64,000 bases of DNA from CAZDCD01 sp964503885 (GTDB taxonomy: Bacteria > Bacteroidota > Bacteroidia > Bacteroidales > UBA10428). The stretch's first letter is position 1; each line of letters begins with the position of its first letter. This document shows, piece by piece, positions 8,815-19,139 of the stretch. The stretch is from contig CAZDCD010000018.1 in the NCBI GenBank assembly GCA_964503885.1, positions 1 through 64,000 on the forward strand, in the 5' to 3' direction. Below the pieces are notes generated by a model. The model searched no databases. It saw only the letters and a program-made list of their open reading frames with translations, and had not been told where the DNA came from. The position numbers and the translations under genes are program-made.

Positions 8815-10008
8815 ATGGAAATTCTGTCATCACGTTTGAGAAAACTATCTCCTTCGGCCACAATGGCCATGAACCAGAAAGGGAAAGACCTTAAAGCACA
8901 AGGTATTGATATTATTAACCTGAGTGTCGGCGAACCCGACTTCTTTACTCCGGATCATATAAAAAAGGCTGCAAAAAAAGCCATCGATAATAATATTTCT
9001 TTTTATCCGCCTGCACCAGGATTTCCTGAACTGTTAAAGGCTGTTTCTAATAAATTCAAAAGAGAAAATAACCTCGATTTTTCGCCGGAACAGATCGTGG
9101 TGTCGAACGGTGCAAAAAATTCCCTGGCCAATGCCATACTTGCCCTGGTCGACTCTGGTGACGAAGTTATTGTTCCTACTCCCTACTGGGTAACCTATAC
9201 TGAACTTGTAAAACTGGCAGATGGTGAGAATATCTTCATTAGAGGATCCATAAACAACGGATTTAAGATCACACCCAAACAGCTCGAAAATGCCATCACC
9301 ACAAAAACCAAAGCCCTGCTTCTGTGTTCCCCTTCGAATCCTGCAGGAAGTACATACAGTAAAGCAGAACTTGAAGCCCTGGCCAGGGTAGTGGAAAAAC
9401 ACCCTGAAATAATGGTGATCACTGACGAAATTTATGAGCATATTAATTTTAAAGGCGGCCATGAATCAATCGGGCAGTTTGACTTTATTAAAGACCGGGT
9501 AGTTATCATAAACGGCGTTTCAAAAGCCTATGCAATGACCGGATGGCGTATCGGTTACATGGCAGGCCCGATCTGGCTTGCAAAAGCCTGCATTAAATTG
9601 CAGGGTCAGCTTATTACCGGAGCCAGTACAATAGCCCAGATGGCAGCTTTGGAAGCACTTAACGGGGATCAGACCTGTGTTGCTGAAATGAATAAAGCCT
9701 TTTTACGGCGCAGGAACCTTGTCCTTGATCTGATGAAAGACATTCAGGGTTTGCAGACTGTAGTGCCCGACGGGGCGTTCTATGTCTTTCCTGATGTGAG
9801 CGCTTATTTTGGGAAACAATTCAATGGTAAACCAATCCTTACTTCGAACGATCTTTGTCTCTATCTGCTTGAGGAAGGGCATATTGCCACTGTTCCGGGT
9901 GAGGCGTTCGGTGAACCCAGGTGCATCAGAATATCGTTTGCAAGTTCTGATGAAAACCTTACTAAAGCCATTAAACGGTTGAAGGATGCACTTAAGAAGC
10001 TGAATTAA
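8815..10008 (+). CDS. Pyridoxal-phosphate aminotransferase, aspartate aminotransferase type (class I, AspB-like)
   Basis: A 397-residue fold-type I aminotransferase, the normal length for the AspB subgroup. It would transfer the amino group of aspartate (or a related amino acid) to 2-oxoglutarate in the cytosol. Visible signatures are INLSVGEPDF near the N-terminus, SNGAKNSL (cofactor phosphate site), PTPYWVTY, CSPSNPAGS (Asn contacting the PLP ring), the Asp/Tyr in VITDEIYEHI, and the Schiff-base Lys237 in NGVSKAYAMTGWRIGY. The substrate-carboxylate Arg lies in EPRCIRISFA. Exact substrate preference cannot be told from sequence. A monocistronic gene. Confidence 0.88.
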   Translation: MEILSSRLRKLSPSATMAMNQKGKDLKAQGIDIINLSVGEPDFFTPDHIKKAAKKAIDNNISFYPPAPGFPELLKAVSNKFKRENNLDFSPEQIVVSNGAKNSLANAILALVDSGDEVIVPTPYWVTYTELVKLADGENIFIRGSINNGFKITPKQLENAITTKTKALLLCSPSNPAGSTYSKAELEALARVVEKHPEIMVITDEIYEHINFKGGHESIGQFDFIKDRVVIINGVSKAYAMTGWRIGYMAGPIWLAKACIKLQGQLITGASTIAQMAALEALNGDQTCVAEMNKAFLRRRNLVLDLMKDIQGLQTVVPDGAFYVFPDVSAYFGKQFNGKPILTSNDLCLYLLEEGHIATVPGEAFGEPRCIRISFASSDENLTKAIKRLKDALKKLN

Positions 10009-10703
10009 AGGTCGCCGCTTCTCAAAACAAACTAAATATCCTGATTTTGAGAATTTAATGAATTCCATAAAGGGCAACTGAAATCATTGGTTACTGGTCA
10101 TTAGTAATCTGTTGTATAATTTCTGCAAGGTACCCCCGGATAACCAATACCGTGTCCCTAAAGAACTGTCCTTTTAAAGACTAAATAACAGTAGAAACGA
10201 AAAGCGCCTGTTGACGCTCAAAATCACATAGGGACACAATAAAATCAAAGCATACAGCAGTAATCATGAGATTTTATCGGACTGTAGTGATTACCTGCTA
10301 CTCAAATCCACCGTATGATAATCATTAGCTTAATTTAATTGGTCTTCAGATACCATAACCTTTCATTAATTCAGGCTTCCTGAGTTCTGTAATTTGGTGT
10401 GGACTCTTTTAAAATTAAGATCCGGTATTCGATATGGAATATCCTGTAAAGGATAAAATGTCCACCATATTCTGACAATTTATCCACCCTAGCTCCGCCA
10501 TTCAATATTAATTTTACAGCCAGCGCCAAACCATACAATTCCGCAATTGAACTACCAGAACAATATAAAAAAATAAAACGGGTACTCATGGTTTCCGTTG
10601 TAACAGAACATGCATGTATCTGATTTTGAATACGTGACGAAAACTTAATTACGCCTGTAATAAAAAATATTGATATGATTAACCAATACTAAACTATAAA
10701 ACT
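10009..10703. other. Long intergenic region before the pectin locus
   Basis: About 700 bp with no convincing gene. It is the expected place for the SusC operon promoter and for binding by the HTCS regulator. A perfect 8-bp inverted repeat (GTGTCCCT at 10152-10159, AGGGACAC at 10230-10237) frames 86 bp that hold an inner AGCG/CGCT hairpin, perhaps a decayed small mobile repeat. A 72-codon minus-strand frame at 10371-10589 has no recognisable protein features. The last 100 bp before susC are strongly AT-rich. Confidence 0.5.
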
Positions 10704-13700
10704 ATGTACAGATCAGTAAAAGTGAGCTTAAGGGATCCAATGCAACGGATAAGAACAGGGATCCTTGTCAGCTGCCTAATGCTTCTGAGTATACCTATGG
10801 TTTCTGCCCAGGATATTCAGATCAGCGGGTCGGTTACCGACGCAGCCACCAAAGAGCCCCTGCCGGGTGTGAATATCATTATTGAAGGGTCACAATCCGG
10901 TAGCGTGACAGATATGAACGGTAAATACCAGATATCGGTCAGTTCTGAGGATGCTGTTCTGGTATTCTCCTCGATCGGTTTTAATACAGAAAGAATCAAC
11001 GTTAATGGCCAGTCTGAGATCAATGTGGTTATGGTACCGGATATAAAAACGCTTGATGAAGTAGTGGTAATTGGTTACGGGACCGCACGACGGGGCGACC
11101 TCGCCGGAGCCATTTCTTCAATCAACAGCAAGGCGTTAAAAGACGCCCCTGTTTCTTCCACTGCAGAAGCCATAACAGGACGGTTGCCGGGAGTACAGAT
11201 ATTAACCACCGACGGATCGCCTGACGCAGAAGTTGTTATCCGGGTCAGGGGCGGTGGATCAGTTACACAGGATAATTCTCCGCTATTCATTGTCGATGGT
11301 TTTCCTGTGAAGAACATTAATGATATCCCCCCCACCGATATTGCCAGCATCGATGTACTTAAAGATGCTTCTTCTTCGGCCATCTACGGAGCCCGCGGAG
11401 CAAACGGTGTGATCATCATCACTACCAAAAATGCGCAGAGCGGTAAAACAGTTGTATCCTACAACGGGTATGTCCAGAAAAGATACCTTCCTAAGGAACT
11501 GAATGTTCTTTCCCCTTATGAGTTTGTACTTGCGCAGTATGAATACAATCTGTTAAGAGGTGAAACAGACCTGAATAAATTCACCAAATATTTTGGTGTT
11601 TACGACGACCTGGAATTGTATAAATACCAAAAGGGCACCGACTGGCAAAATGAATTGTTCGGAAGGCCAAATTATTCACAGTATCATAATATAAGTATTA
11701 CGGGCGGTACCGATAAAACAAAGAGCAGGTTGAGCTTTACAAATAATAATGACCAGGGAATTCTCGTGGGATCGGGTTATCAAAGAACCAATATCGATTT
11801 CAAGCTTAACCACGAAATATCAAAGTCACTAAAGCTTGATCTTAATGCACGTTTTACCAATACCGATGTGGACGGGGCAGGTACTTCAGGAACAGCAAGC
11901 TTGCGTATAGGCGACGGCATAACAACCCGTCCGGTCAATGGCATTGCCGATTTTATAGAACTCAATCCGGGTGATGCCGGCAACGACTATGAAGAATTTA
12001 TCAGAAGCCTTACCAATCCCAAACAGCTTGCCGCTGATGACTACAGAAAAAAAATCGATAAAACACTTAATATGAACGCGGCTATCGACTGGAATATTAT
12101 GAATGATCTGGTTTACAGGACAGAATTCGGGGTCGATTACAATTTTGAGGACAAAAAAAGAGCTTACGGTCCGCTGACTTCGGAATCAAAAAACAACGGT
12201 GGTAACCTGCCTATCGGAGAAATTACATCAACAAACGAACAGGATTTTCGCTGGGTAAATACCTTATCGCTGAACCGGATGATCGGTGAATTGCATAGTG
12301 TGAATTTTATGGTCGGACACGAAATGATAATCAATAAGGAATCTACTGAGAAGTTCAGGGCAAGGGATTTCCCTGCTTCGATTGAACCGGCCAGGCTTTT
12401 AGACAATATGGCCTCAGGAATACCCGAAACCCAAAAAACTTTTATTAAACCGGACGAAAAATGGATCTCTTTTTTTGGAAGGGCCAACTATATTTATGCT
12501 AACAAATATATTCTAAATACTACGTTGCGCGCCGATGCTTCCAATAAATTTGCCACCGGTAACCATTGGGGGTTTTTCCCGGCTATAGCACTGGCATGGC
12601 GAATTTCTGAAGAAAATTTTATGAAGGGAATGGACTTTATTTCTAACCTGAAAGTCAGGACAAGTTATGGGCAGGCTGGTAATGACCGTATTCCGGAAGA
12701 TTCGTTCAGACCAATATTTCAGATTGAAACAAAAAATCCTCCGGGATTTGGAAATACAAATCAACCCTACTATGTACCGGCATTTGATATAAATAATCCC
12801 GGTGATATTATTTTACCCAATCCTGATCTGATTTGGGAAACAACAGTAACAAGAAATGTCGGGCTTGACTTCGGGTTATTGAACAGACGTATCAGTGGGG
12901 CGGTCGATTTGTACTGGAACACCACAAAAAATCTGCTTGTGAAATCGGATATCCCTTCTTACCTCGGGTATAAATACCAATGGCGGAATATAGGTCAAAC
13001 CTCAAACAAGGGAATAGAATTTCAATTAAACGGAACCATCATTGAAAAGCATGATTTTACCCTGTCCGCCTCATTCAATATCGGGTTTAACCGCAATAAA
13101 ATCGACAAACTCGATGGTGTGGATGAAAAAGCCTTTAACTCTGACTGGACGGGAACCGATCTGGTAAACCAGGATGATTATCGGGTCATCATCGGTGAAA
13201 CGGTCGGGTTGATTTATGGTTATGTCTCAGATGGATTTTATTCGGTTGATGATTTTGAGTCTTATGATGAGGCTACCGGAAATTATGTTTTGAAAGCCGG
13301 TCAGCCGAATGACGAAGGAATTCTCGGGAGCCCCATCGGGGGCCTGAGACCGGGCATGTTAAAATTAAAGAACCTTGGCGGAGATTCAACCATAACATCA
13401 CTTGATGACCGGACGATCATTGGAAATGCCAATCCGTTGCACAGTGGCGGATTTAATATCAATGCTAGTTACAAAGGGTTCGATCTGTCATTGTTTTTCA
13501 ACTGGAAATACGGAAATGATGTGTATAACACAGGAAAAATTGAATTCAACATGTATCACCGAACTTTATTCGGTAATATGCTGAATACCATGAATTCCGA
13601 AAACCGATTTATGTACATCGATGCAAACGGTGAAGAAGTTACTGACCTTGCTGAACTCGGCGAGTTGAATAAAAATGCCACCATCTGGACGCCTTTCTCA

Positions 13701-14000
13701 AGCGGTAACGCCAAGCCCCTGCTGTCCTCCTATGCTATCGAGGACGGATCGTTTCTGCGGTTGAATAATGTTACCCTGGGATATTCGTTACCGGGAAGTC
13801 TGATCTCAAAAATCAGGATGACCCAGTTCAGGTTTTATTTTACCGTTTACAACGCATGGTTATGGACGAAATATACAGGCTATGACCCCGATGTAACTAC
13901 CACACGAAAAAGTGAATATCCCCTGTTAACTCCGGGTGTTGATTATTCGGCTTATCCCAGGAGCCGGTCATTTACACTGGGAGTAAACATAACATTCTAG
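10704..14000 (+). CDS. SusC/RagA-family TonB-dependent outer membrane transporter
   Basis: A 1098-residue TonB-linked outer membrane protein. After a signal peptide ending near residue 36 (PMVSAQ) comes a carboxypeptidase-like regulatory domain (about 38-110, ISGSVTDAATKEPLPGVNI and GSVTDMNGKYQI). The SusC signature LDEVVVIGYGTARRGDLAG follows, then the plug (about 130-240, with FIVDGFPV and LKDASSSAIYGARGANGVIIITTK) and the 22-strand barrel ending in an aromatic strand (SRSFTLGVNITF). With the SusD partner 27 bp downstream it would import oligosaccharides, here inferred to be pectin fragments from the GH28, PL1 and GH105 neighbours. There is no N-terminal STN domain, so transcriptional control is more likely through the HTCS than through sigma/anti-sigma signalling. 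Confidence 0.95.
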   Translation: MYRSVKVSLRDPMQRIRTGILVSCLMLLSIPMVSAQDIQISGSVTDAATKEPLPGVNIIIEGSQSGSVTDMNGKYQISVSSEDAVLVFSSIGFNTERINVNGQSEINVVMVPDIKTLDEVVVIGYGTARRGDLAGAISSINSKALKDAPVSSTAEAITGRLPGVQILTTDGSPDAEVVIRVRGGGSVTQDNSPLFIVDGFPVKNINDIPPTDIASIDVLKDASSSAIYGARGANGVIIITTKNAQSGKTVVSYNGYVQKRYLPKELNVLSPYEFVLAQYEYNLLRGETDLNKFTKYFGVYDDLELYKYQKGTDWQNELFGRPNYSQYHNISITGGTDKTKSRLSFTNNNDQGILVGSGYQRTNIDFKLNHEISKSLKLDLNARFTNTDVDGAGTSGTASLRIGDGITTRPVNGIADFIELNPGDAGNDYEEFIRSLTNPKQLAADDYRKKIDKTLNMNAAIDWNIMNDLVYRTEFGVDYNFEDKKRAYGPLTSESKNNGGNLPIGEITSTNEQDFRWVNTLSLNRMIGELHSVNFMVGHEMIINKESTEKFRARDFPASIEPARLLDNMASGIPETQKTFIKPDEKWISFFGRANYIYANKYILNTTLRADASNKFATGNHWGFFPAIALAWRISEENFMKGMDFISNLKVRTSYGQAGNDRIPEDSFRPIFQIETKNPPGFGNTNQPYYVPAFDINNPGDIILPNPDLIWETTVTRNVGLDFGLLNRRISGAVDLYWNTTKNLLVKSDIPSYLGYKYQWRNIGQTSNKGIEFQLNGTIIEKHDFTLSASFNIGFNRNKIDKLDGVDEKAFNSDWTGTDLVNQDDYRVIIGETVGLIYGYVSDGFYSVDDFESYDEATGNYVLKAGQPNDEGILGSPIGGLRPGMLKLKNLGGDSTITSLDDRTIIGNANPLHSGGFNINASYKGFDLSLFFNWKYGNDVYNTGKIEFNMYHRTLFGNMLNTMNSENRFMYIDANGEEVTDLAELGELNKNATIWTPFSSGNAKPLLSSYAIEDGSFLRLNNVTLGYSLPGSLISKIRMTQFRFYFTVYNAWLWTKYTGYDPDVTTTRKSEYPLLTPGVDYSAYPRSRSFTLGVNITF

Positions 14001-14027
14001 TTTCAATTGAACAGATTACTATAATAA

Positions 14028-15875
14028 ATGAATATGATGAAATACAGAATAGTATATATTTTAGCAATAATCCCGGTACTTTTTGGTTCATGTGAAAAGT
14101 ACCTGGAGTCGGATTCTCCGTCGAGATATACCGATACGTACATTTTTTCTCATTTGGAAGACGCCCAAAAGATAGTAAACAGCATTTACCAGTGTTTTCA
14201 GGAAGATGCTTATACCACACGGCTATCGCTGAATCCGAATTGCAACACCGATGTCGAGGTGGGTATCGCATCTTCGGCGCCCGATGGAGGCAGAAGGGAT
14301 ATATGGACATTTGAATGTACGCCGACGAATTCGGATATCCTGGTCCCCTGGAACAATGCTTACCTGGCAATCAACAGGGCCAATGAATGCATTGAAGGGA
14401 TCAGCAACAGTCCGCTTAAAGAGGACCCAAAAATGATCCAGTTACTTGGTGAGGCAATCACGTTGCGCGCCTACTGGTATTTTGAGCTGGTGCGCAACTG
14501 GGGTGATGTTCCTTTCAAAATAACGCCAACAAGGGCAGGAGATGAATTTTACCTGCCGAGAACTGACCGGGATACCATTCTAACCCATGTTATCCAGGAT
14601 ATGATTATAATAGAACCCTATATGAAATGGGCTGACCAGTTGGACTATGGCATAGAACAGGTCAGCAGGGAATTTGCACAGGGCCTGATCGCACGTCTCG
14701 CACTTGCACGAGGCGGATATTCTCTTCGCCCGGACCTGACCATGCAGCGAAGTTCTGACTATCTCGATTATTATCAGATTGCCAATACCTATTGTCTGAA
14801 AGTGATCGAATCACAACGGCATAGACTAACCGATAATTTCGGTACTATATTTTTAAATGAGAATACGTTCATTGTTGCTAATAATGGAGATATGCTGTTC
14901 GAAGTAGCATATTCGCCTAACCGGGGCGAAGTAGGCTACTGGATCGGTGTCCGCATGGAAGCAGGCGGGACACACCCTTACGGCAGCGCCAGCAGTGCAT
15001 TTACCTTTCCCCCGACGTATTACTATTCATTTGATTCACTGGATACCCGCCTGCCGGTTACTTGCGTCCTGTACTATTATGATGCTGACCTCCAGCAGCA
15101 AATAGTAAATTTCAACAGCATTGCTGTGGGTAAATGGAGTAAAAGACTGTATCCCAATGGAATGGGAACTTCATCAACCAAGGGTACCGGTATAAACTGG
15201 CCTGTGATGCGCTATTCAGATATTCTCCTGATGTATGCTGAGACTGAAAATGAACTGAACGGATCGCCCACACAAGCAGCAAAAGATGCCCTTGCACTGG
15301 TGCGCAAAAGGGCATTTAACGCATCCGACTGGCCGGATAAGGTCACCCATTATATCGACAGCATATCAACTGATCATGATGCATTCTTCAATGCGATTGT
15401 CAATGAGCGTGCATGGGAATTCGGTGGTGAAATGATCCGTAAGTATGATCTTATCCGCTGGAATTTATATGGAGAAAAGATTGCTGAAACGAAAAATACA
15501 CTTACCCAGATGGGGATTGATGCAAATTACGGCACCGGTGAATTTGCGGGTTATCCTGCAGATATTTTCTACAAGGTCGATAGCCTGAATGTATTTTCCG
15601 TATTTGGTCAGTACAGAAAACCGGCTGTTGAACCACCCATCATAAACTATCCGAATGTCGGTGATAATCCTGACGGATATACCCGGAAGGCGTGGCTTAC
15701 TGAATTATATGATACGACCACTCTGTCTCCTCATACCTACATTGAATATGAGTGGCGGGGATATACCGACAACTCGGGAATTTTGCCTGTTCGTTATATT
15801 CTTCCGGTTCACAGCTCAATAGTTTCAAGCAGTCTGGGAGTTTTACGAAACGATGGATACGGATACAGCGACTAA
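14028..15875 (+). CDS. SusD/RagB-family surface glycan-binding lipoprotein
   Basis: A 615-residue lipoprotein with the lipid-attachment cysteine at residue 22 (VLFGSC). SusD features are the N-terminal ESDSPSRYTD, TPR-like helices around AYLAINRANECIEGI and EAITLRAYWYFELVRNWGDVPF, and the C-terminal INERAWEFGGEMIRKYDLIRWN motif with the RWN typical of the family. It caps the SusC barrel and binds the polysaccharide or oligosaccharide outside the cell. The start codon lies 27 bp after the susC stop. The glycan specificity is inferred only from neighbouring enzymes. Confidence 0.95.
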   Translation: MNMMKYRIVYILAIIPVLFGSCEKYLESDSPSRYTDTYIFSHLEDAQKIVNSIYQCFQEDAYTTRLSLNPNCNTDVEVGIASSAPDGGRRDIWTFECTPTNSDILVPWNNAYLAINRANECIEGISNSPLKEDPKMIQLLGEAITLRAYWYFELVRNWGDVPFKITPTRAGDEFYLPRTDRDTILTHVIQDMIIIEPYMKWADQLDYGIEQVSREFAQGLIARLALARGGYSLRPDLTMQRSSDYLDYYQIANTYCLKVIESQRHRLTDNFGTIFLNENTFIVANNGDMLFEVAYSPNRGEVGYWIGVRMEAGGTHPYGSASSAFTFPPTYYYSFDSLDTRLPVTCVLYYYDADLQQQIVNFNSIAVGKWSKRLYPNGMGTSSTKGTGINWPVMRYSDILLMYAETENELNGSPTQAAKDALALVRKRAFNASDWPDKVTHYIDSISTDHDAFFNAIVNERAWEFGGEMIRKYDLIRWNLYGEKIAETKNTLTQMGIDANYGTGEFAGYPADIFYKVDSLNVFSVFGQYRKPAVEPPIINYPNVGDNPDGYTRKAWLTELYDTTTLSPHTYIEYEWRGYTDNSGILPVRYILPVHSSIVSSSLGVLRNDGYGYSD

Positions 15876-15898
15876 ATCTAATCATTGAAATCTTAAAC

Positions 15899-17518
15899 AT
15901 GAATAGCATGAAAACAAAATATTTCTTAATCGGTATACTCCTTCCGGTAATATTGGCGGTAATACTCGTCACGGTTGCATGTGAAGAGAAGGATGAGTTG
16001 CTGGAGGCTCCTCGCCTGTTCAGACCGGTATCGAGTGAAGATAACCTTGTATCCGGGGGTAACTGGCTTTATGTATCCTGGCAGATCATAAAAGATGCGG
16101 TCGCTTATAACGTGGACATCAGTCTCGACACGTTCAAAACAATATATACCACCGAAACAGTCGATACGAATTTTGTTCTTTTCGAGGACCTCGGCTGGTA
16201 CACATTATATCAGGTACAGGTACAGGCTATTGCTTCGGACCCATCCAAAAATTCCAGGATCGCTTACCTGGGCGAGAAAAGAACAGCCAAATACCCTTCT
16301 ATACTTGTTACACCCACTCCTGACCTGGTAACCGATGTGGCCATGAAGGTGAAATGGACCAACACTGGTGATGAAGTAACTTCGATCAGGGTCATTTTAA
16401 CTGCCGACAGCTCCCTGGTCAAAGAGGTTGAACTGACACCTGAGGATATTGATGCAGGAGAAAAGGTCATAAGCGGGCTTACAGCTTCAACCGGTTATAC
16501 GGTTTATATTTATAGCGGTGAGAATAACAGGGGATGGGAGGATTATACCACCCGGCCCTCCATAATCAATCCCGGTGATATTGGTATTGACCTGCGTGAA
16601 ATAAACGATTCGCTGGTACTATTCGACACGTTGCCTGATATCCCGGATGGCAGTGTGGTGATTTTAAAGCGGGGAATGACCTATTACTTTCCTGCCTTGC
16701 TGACATTAAGCAAATCAGTTACGGTACTTAGCGGATATGATTTCATTCCGGAGCTGGCAACGATCGATCTTGCAAGCAGTATAACATTTGCCTCGGGAAG
16801 TGTGATCGATTCTTTTGTTTTTAAAGAAGTGCAACTGCAAAGTATCTCCACAGGGTATGTTTTTAATCTCGATGCGGCCTGCACGATTGATCAGATAAAA
16901 TTTGAATCATGCCGGGGGCATAGTTTCAGGGGATTTACCAGGATGAAATCTTCCGAAGTGGCAACAATCAACACATTTTCAATCAATAACTGCATCATTG
17001 ACAGCCTTTCCAATTATGCACTGATCACTGTTGACAATGTTGCCTGCACCATTGAAAATATAGTCATTACCAACAGTACGGTTTATTATGCCGAACGGTT
17101 TATTGTCAGCAGGTCGAATTCGACTTCAGTCACTATCGAAGCCTGCACATTTAATCAACTGCCATCGGGCAGCAACTATTTTATCTATTACCGGGATGAT
17201 AAGGGTGTAACTATGCCGATAAAATTAAAAGATTGTATCATCGGCTCAAGATTGTATCTGAATAACGATTCCACGGCAATAACTGTCGTGCGGGCTGGCG
17301 ATGCAACGACAAGCGTTGATGTACAGAATACATATATGACAGCAGATTTTAATGGTACGGATGGCGCTGTCCCGGTCCTTGATCTGCTGACACCATATGA
17401 CAAACCGTCTACCGATTTATGGGTAGATCCGGATCCTAATATAGCAGATTTTAATATAAAAGATACAGGCTTTTCAGGAAAAAGAACGGCGGGTGATCCC
17501 CGCTGGCGGGTTGATTAA
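15899..17518 (+). CDS. Surface lipoprotein with fibronectin-III-like and beta-helix domains (DUF4957/DUF5123-like)
   Basis: 539 residues from the ATG at 15899; another Met three codons on is equally possible, and longer frames overlapping susD are not needed. A hydrophobic signal ends in the lipobox VTVAC. A fibronectin-III-like module follows (about 25-205: LYVSWQIIKDAVAYNVDIS, GLTASTGYTVYIY). The C-terminal half is a right-handed beta-helix-like region with repeated short strands and asparagines, ending FNIKDTGFSGKRTAGDPRW. From memory, proteins with this ending are third genes of pectin loci and carry DUF4957/DUF5123. A glycan-binding surface protein is likely. No catalytic acid cluster like that of GH28 is visible. 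Confidence 0.75.
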   Translation: MNSMKTKYFLIGILLPVILAVILVTVACEEKDELLEAPRLFRPVSSEDNLVSGGNWLYVSWQIIKDAVAYNVDISLDTFKTIYTTETVDTNFVLFEDLGWYTLYQVQVQAIASDPSKNSRIAYLGEKRTAKYPSILVTPTPDLVTDVAMKVKWTNTGDEVTSIRVILTADSSLVKEVELTPEDIDAGEKVISGLTASTGYTVYIYSGENNRGWEDYTTRPSIINPGDIGIDLREINDSLVLFDTLPDIPDGSVVILKRGMTYYFPALLTLSKSVTVLSGYDFIPELATIDLASSITFASGSVIDSFVFKEVQLQSISTGYVFNLDAACTIDQIKFESCRGHSFRGFTRMKSSEVATINTFSINNCIIDSLSNYALITVDNVACTIENIVITNSTVYYAERFIVSRSNSTSVTIEACTFNQLPSGSNYFIYYRDDKGVTMPIKLKDCIIGSRLYLNNDSTAITVVRAGDATTSVDVQNTYMTADFNGTDGAVPVLDLLTPYDKPSTDLWVDPDPNIADFNIKDTGFSGKRTAGDPRWRVD

Positions 17519-17711
17519 TCAGGTTGCAGTTTCTTTTTGAAAATAAAGTGAAGCAAAAATTCCTTTCCTTTATTTTTAATTGGGTTTGCTGTGGATTCTT
17601 AAAAAGGTACATGAAAAAGGGCATTAAATTGCCGGTGAGGAATGTGATTGTGTTGCCTGAGAAACGGATGTTTACGATCATCAAAAACCAAAAGTCATAA
17701 ATAGAACTAAA

Positions 17712-19109
17712 ATGAGGAAATTAAATCTTACTATGCTGGGATTTGCCGTTGTACTCGGCTGCATTTCTCGGGTAAATAGGCCTATATCGGATAAATGGAA
17801 GCTCGCCGAAACTATTCTGAATGAAATCAACGTTCCCGAATTTCCTGATATAACATACAACATAGTTGATTTCGGGGCTGTTGCTGACGGGATCACACTA
17901 AATACCGAAGCCATCAACAATGCAGTAAAACAGGCGCATGAAAAGGGCGGAGGAATAGTACTGGTACCTGACGGGACCTTCCTCACCGGAGCCATCCATT
18001 TGTTAAGCAATGTAAAGCTGCATTTGAGCGATGACGCGGCACTTAATTTTACAACCAATCCGGAAGAATACCTGCCTGTTGTGCTCACACGTTGGGAAGG
18101 AGTCGACTGCTATAACTACTCCCCGTTAATCTATGCGTATAAACAGGAAAATATCGGGATTTCAGGAAAAGGTAAACTGAACGGCCAGGCAAGCATGCAA
18201 AACTGGCTTAAATGGAAAGAACATTCGGTAACCCGCACTGATGCGGCCAGAGGGGACCCCGGTGGCAGAAATATATTGATGAAATACAACGATAATCAGG
18301 TTCCGGTTGAACAGCGCATATTTGGAGAAGGGTACTACCTGCGTCCCCAATTCATACAATTCAATTCCTGTAAAAACATCATTGTTCAGGATATTACCAT
18401 CGAAAATTCACCTTTCTGGGTTATCCATCCTTTGCTATCAGAAAACATTACGTTAAGGAGAGTGCATATAAACAGTACCGGCAGCAATAATGACGGCTGT
18501 GACCCTGAATCATCCAAAAATGTTCTGATCGAAGACTGTTATTTCAATACCGGAGATGACTGCATTGCCTTAAAATCGGGCAGAAATAGTGATGGAAGAA
18601 AATGGAACATGCCTGTTGAAAATGTGATTATCAGAAATTGCAGGATGGAAAACGGACATGGAGGCATTGTAATCGGTAGTGAAATTTCAGGAGGTTGCAA
18701 AAATATTTTTGCAGAGAATTGTGAGATGAGCAGTCCTGAGCTCGATCGCGCCATAAGGATTAAAACCAACAGTCAGCGTGGTGGAATAATTGAAAACATC
18801 TATGTGAGAAACATTAAGGTTGGTCAGGTTAAAGAAGCGGTAATAAAAATAAACTGCAGGTACGATCTATCTGAAAAAGACGGGAATTATATACCCCTGG
18901 TGAAAGATGTTTATATTTCGAAGGTACAATCGAAAAAATCAAAATATGCCATTTATATGATGGGCTTAAAAGGAGAAACCAGTATTGATAATATCAATAT
19001 ATCGGATTGTGATTTTGAGGGAGTGGAAAAAAATTATATGCTGCAGGATACCGGAAAAGTGGTATTAAAAAATATCAAAATAAACGGGATGGAAACCGGA
19101 AATGAATAA
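17712..19109 (+). CDS. Glycoside hydrolase family 28 polygalacturonase (lipoprotein)
   Basis: A 465-residue beta-helix enzyme hydrolysing alpha-1,4 bonds in galacturonan. The GH28 active site is complete: NNDGCDP (259-265, Asp261), GDDC (Asp282 and Asp283), GHGG (His316) and RIKT (349-352). An N-terminal segment ITYNIVDFGAVADG is characteristic. The hydrophobic leader ends in VVLGC, so it is probably lipid-anchored in the periplasm or at the surface. It lies 193 bp after the DUF5123-like gene and 30 bp before the PL1 gene, with which it would be co-transcribed. Whether it acts endo or exo is not decidable; Bacteroidota PUL enzymes of this length are often exo-acting on oligosaccharides. Confidence 0.93.
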   Translation: MRKLNLTMLGFAVVLGCISRVNRPISDKWKLAETILNEINVPEFPDITYNIVDFGAVADGITLNTEAINNAVKQAHEKGGGIVLVPDGTFLTGAIHLLSNVKLHLSDDAALNFTTNPEEYLPVVLTRWEGVDCYNYSPLIYAYKQENIGISGKGKLNGQASMQNWLKWKEHSVTRTDAARGDPGGRNILMKYNDNQVPVEQRIFGEGYYLRPQFIQFNSCKNIIVQDITIENSPFWVIHPLLSENITLRRVHINSTGSNNDGCDPESSKNVLIEDCYFNTGDDCIALKSGRNSDGRKWNMPVENVIIRNCRMENGHGGIVIGSEISGGCKNIFAENCEMSSPELDRAIRIKTNSQRGGIIENIYVRNIKVGQVKEAVIKINCRYDLSEKDGNYIPLVKDVYISKVQSKKSKYAIYMMGLKGETSIDNINISDCDFEGVEKNYMLQDTGKVVLKNIKINGMETGNE

Positions 19110-19139
19110 AGGATTTCATCTAAACAAAGAAAAAAGGTT

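Noticed and set aside
10371..10589. 72-codon minus-strand frame in the gap before susC
   Set aside because: No promoter, no recognisable domain and an odd composition; listed only as part of the intergenic region.
17548..17700. 50-codon plus-strand frame (GTG start, or 29 codons from ATG at 17611) before the GH28 gene
   Set aside because: Short, no clear motif, sits in a 193-bp gap; possibly a gene remnant but not supportable.
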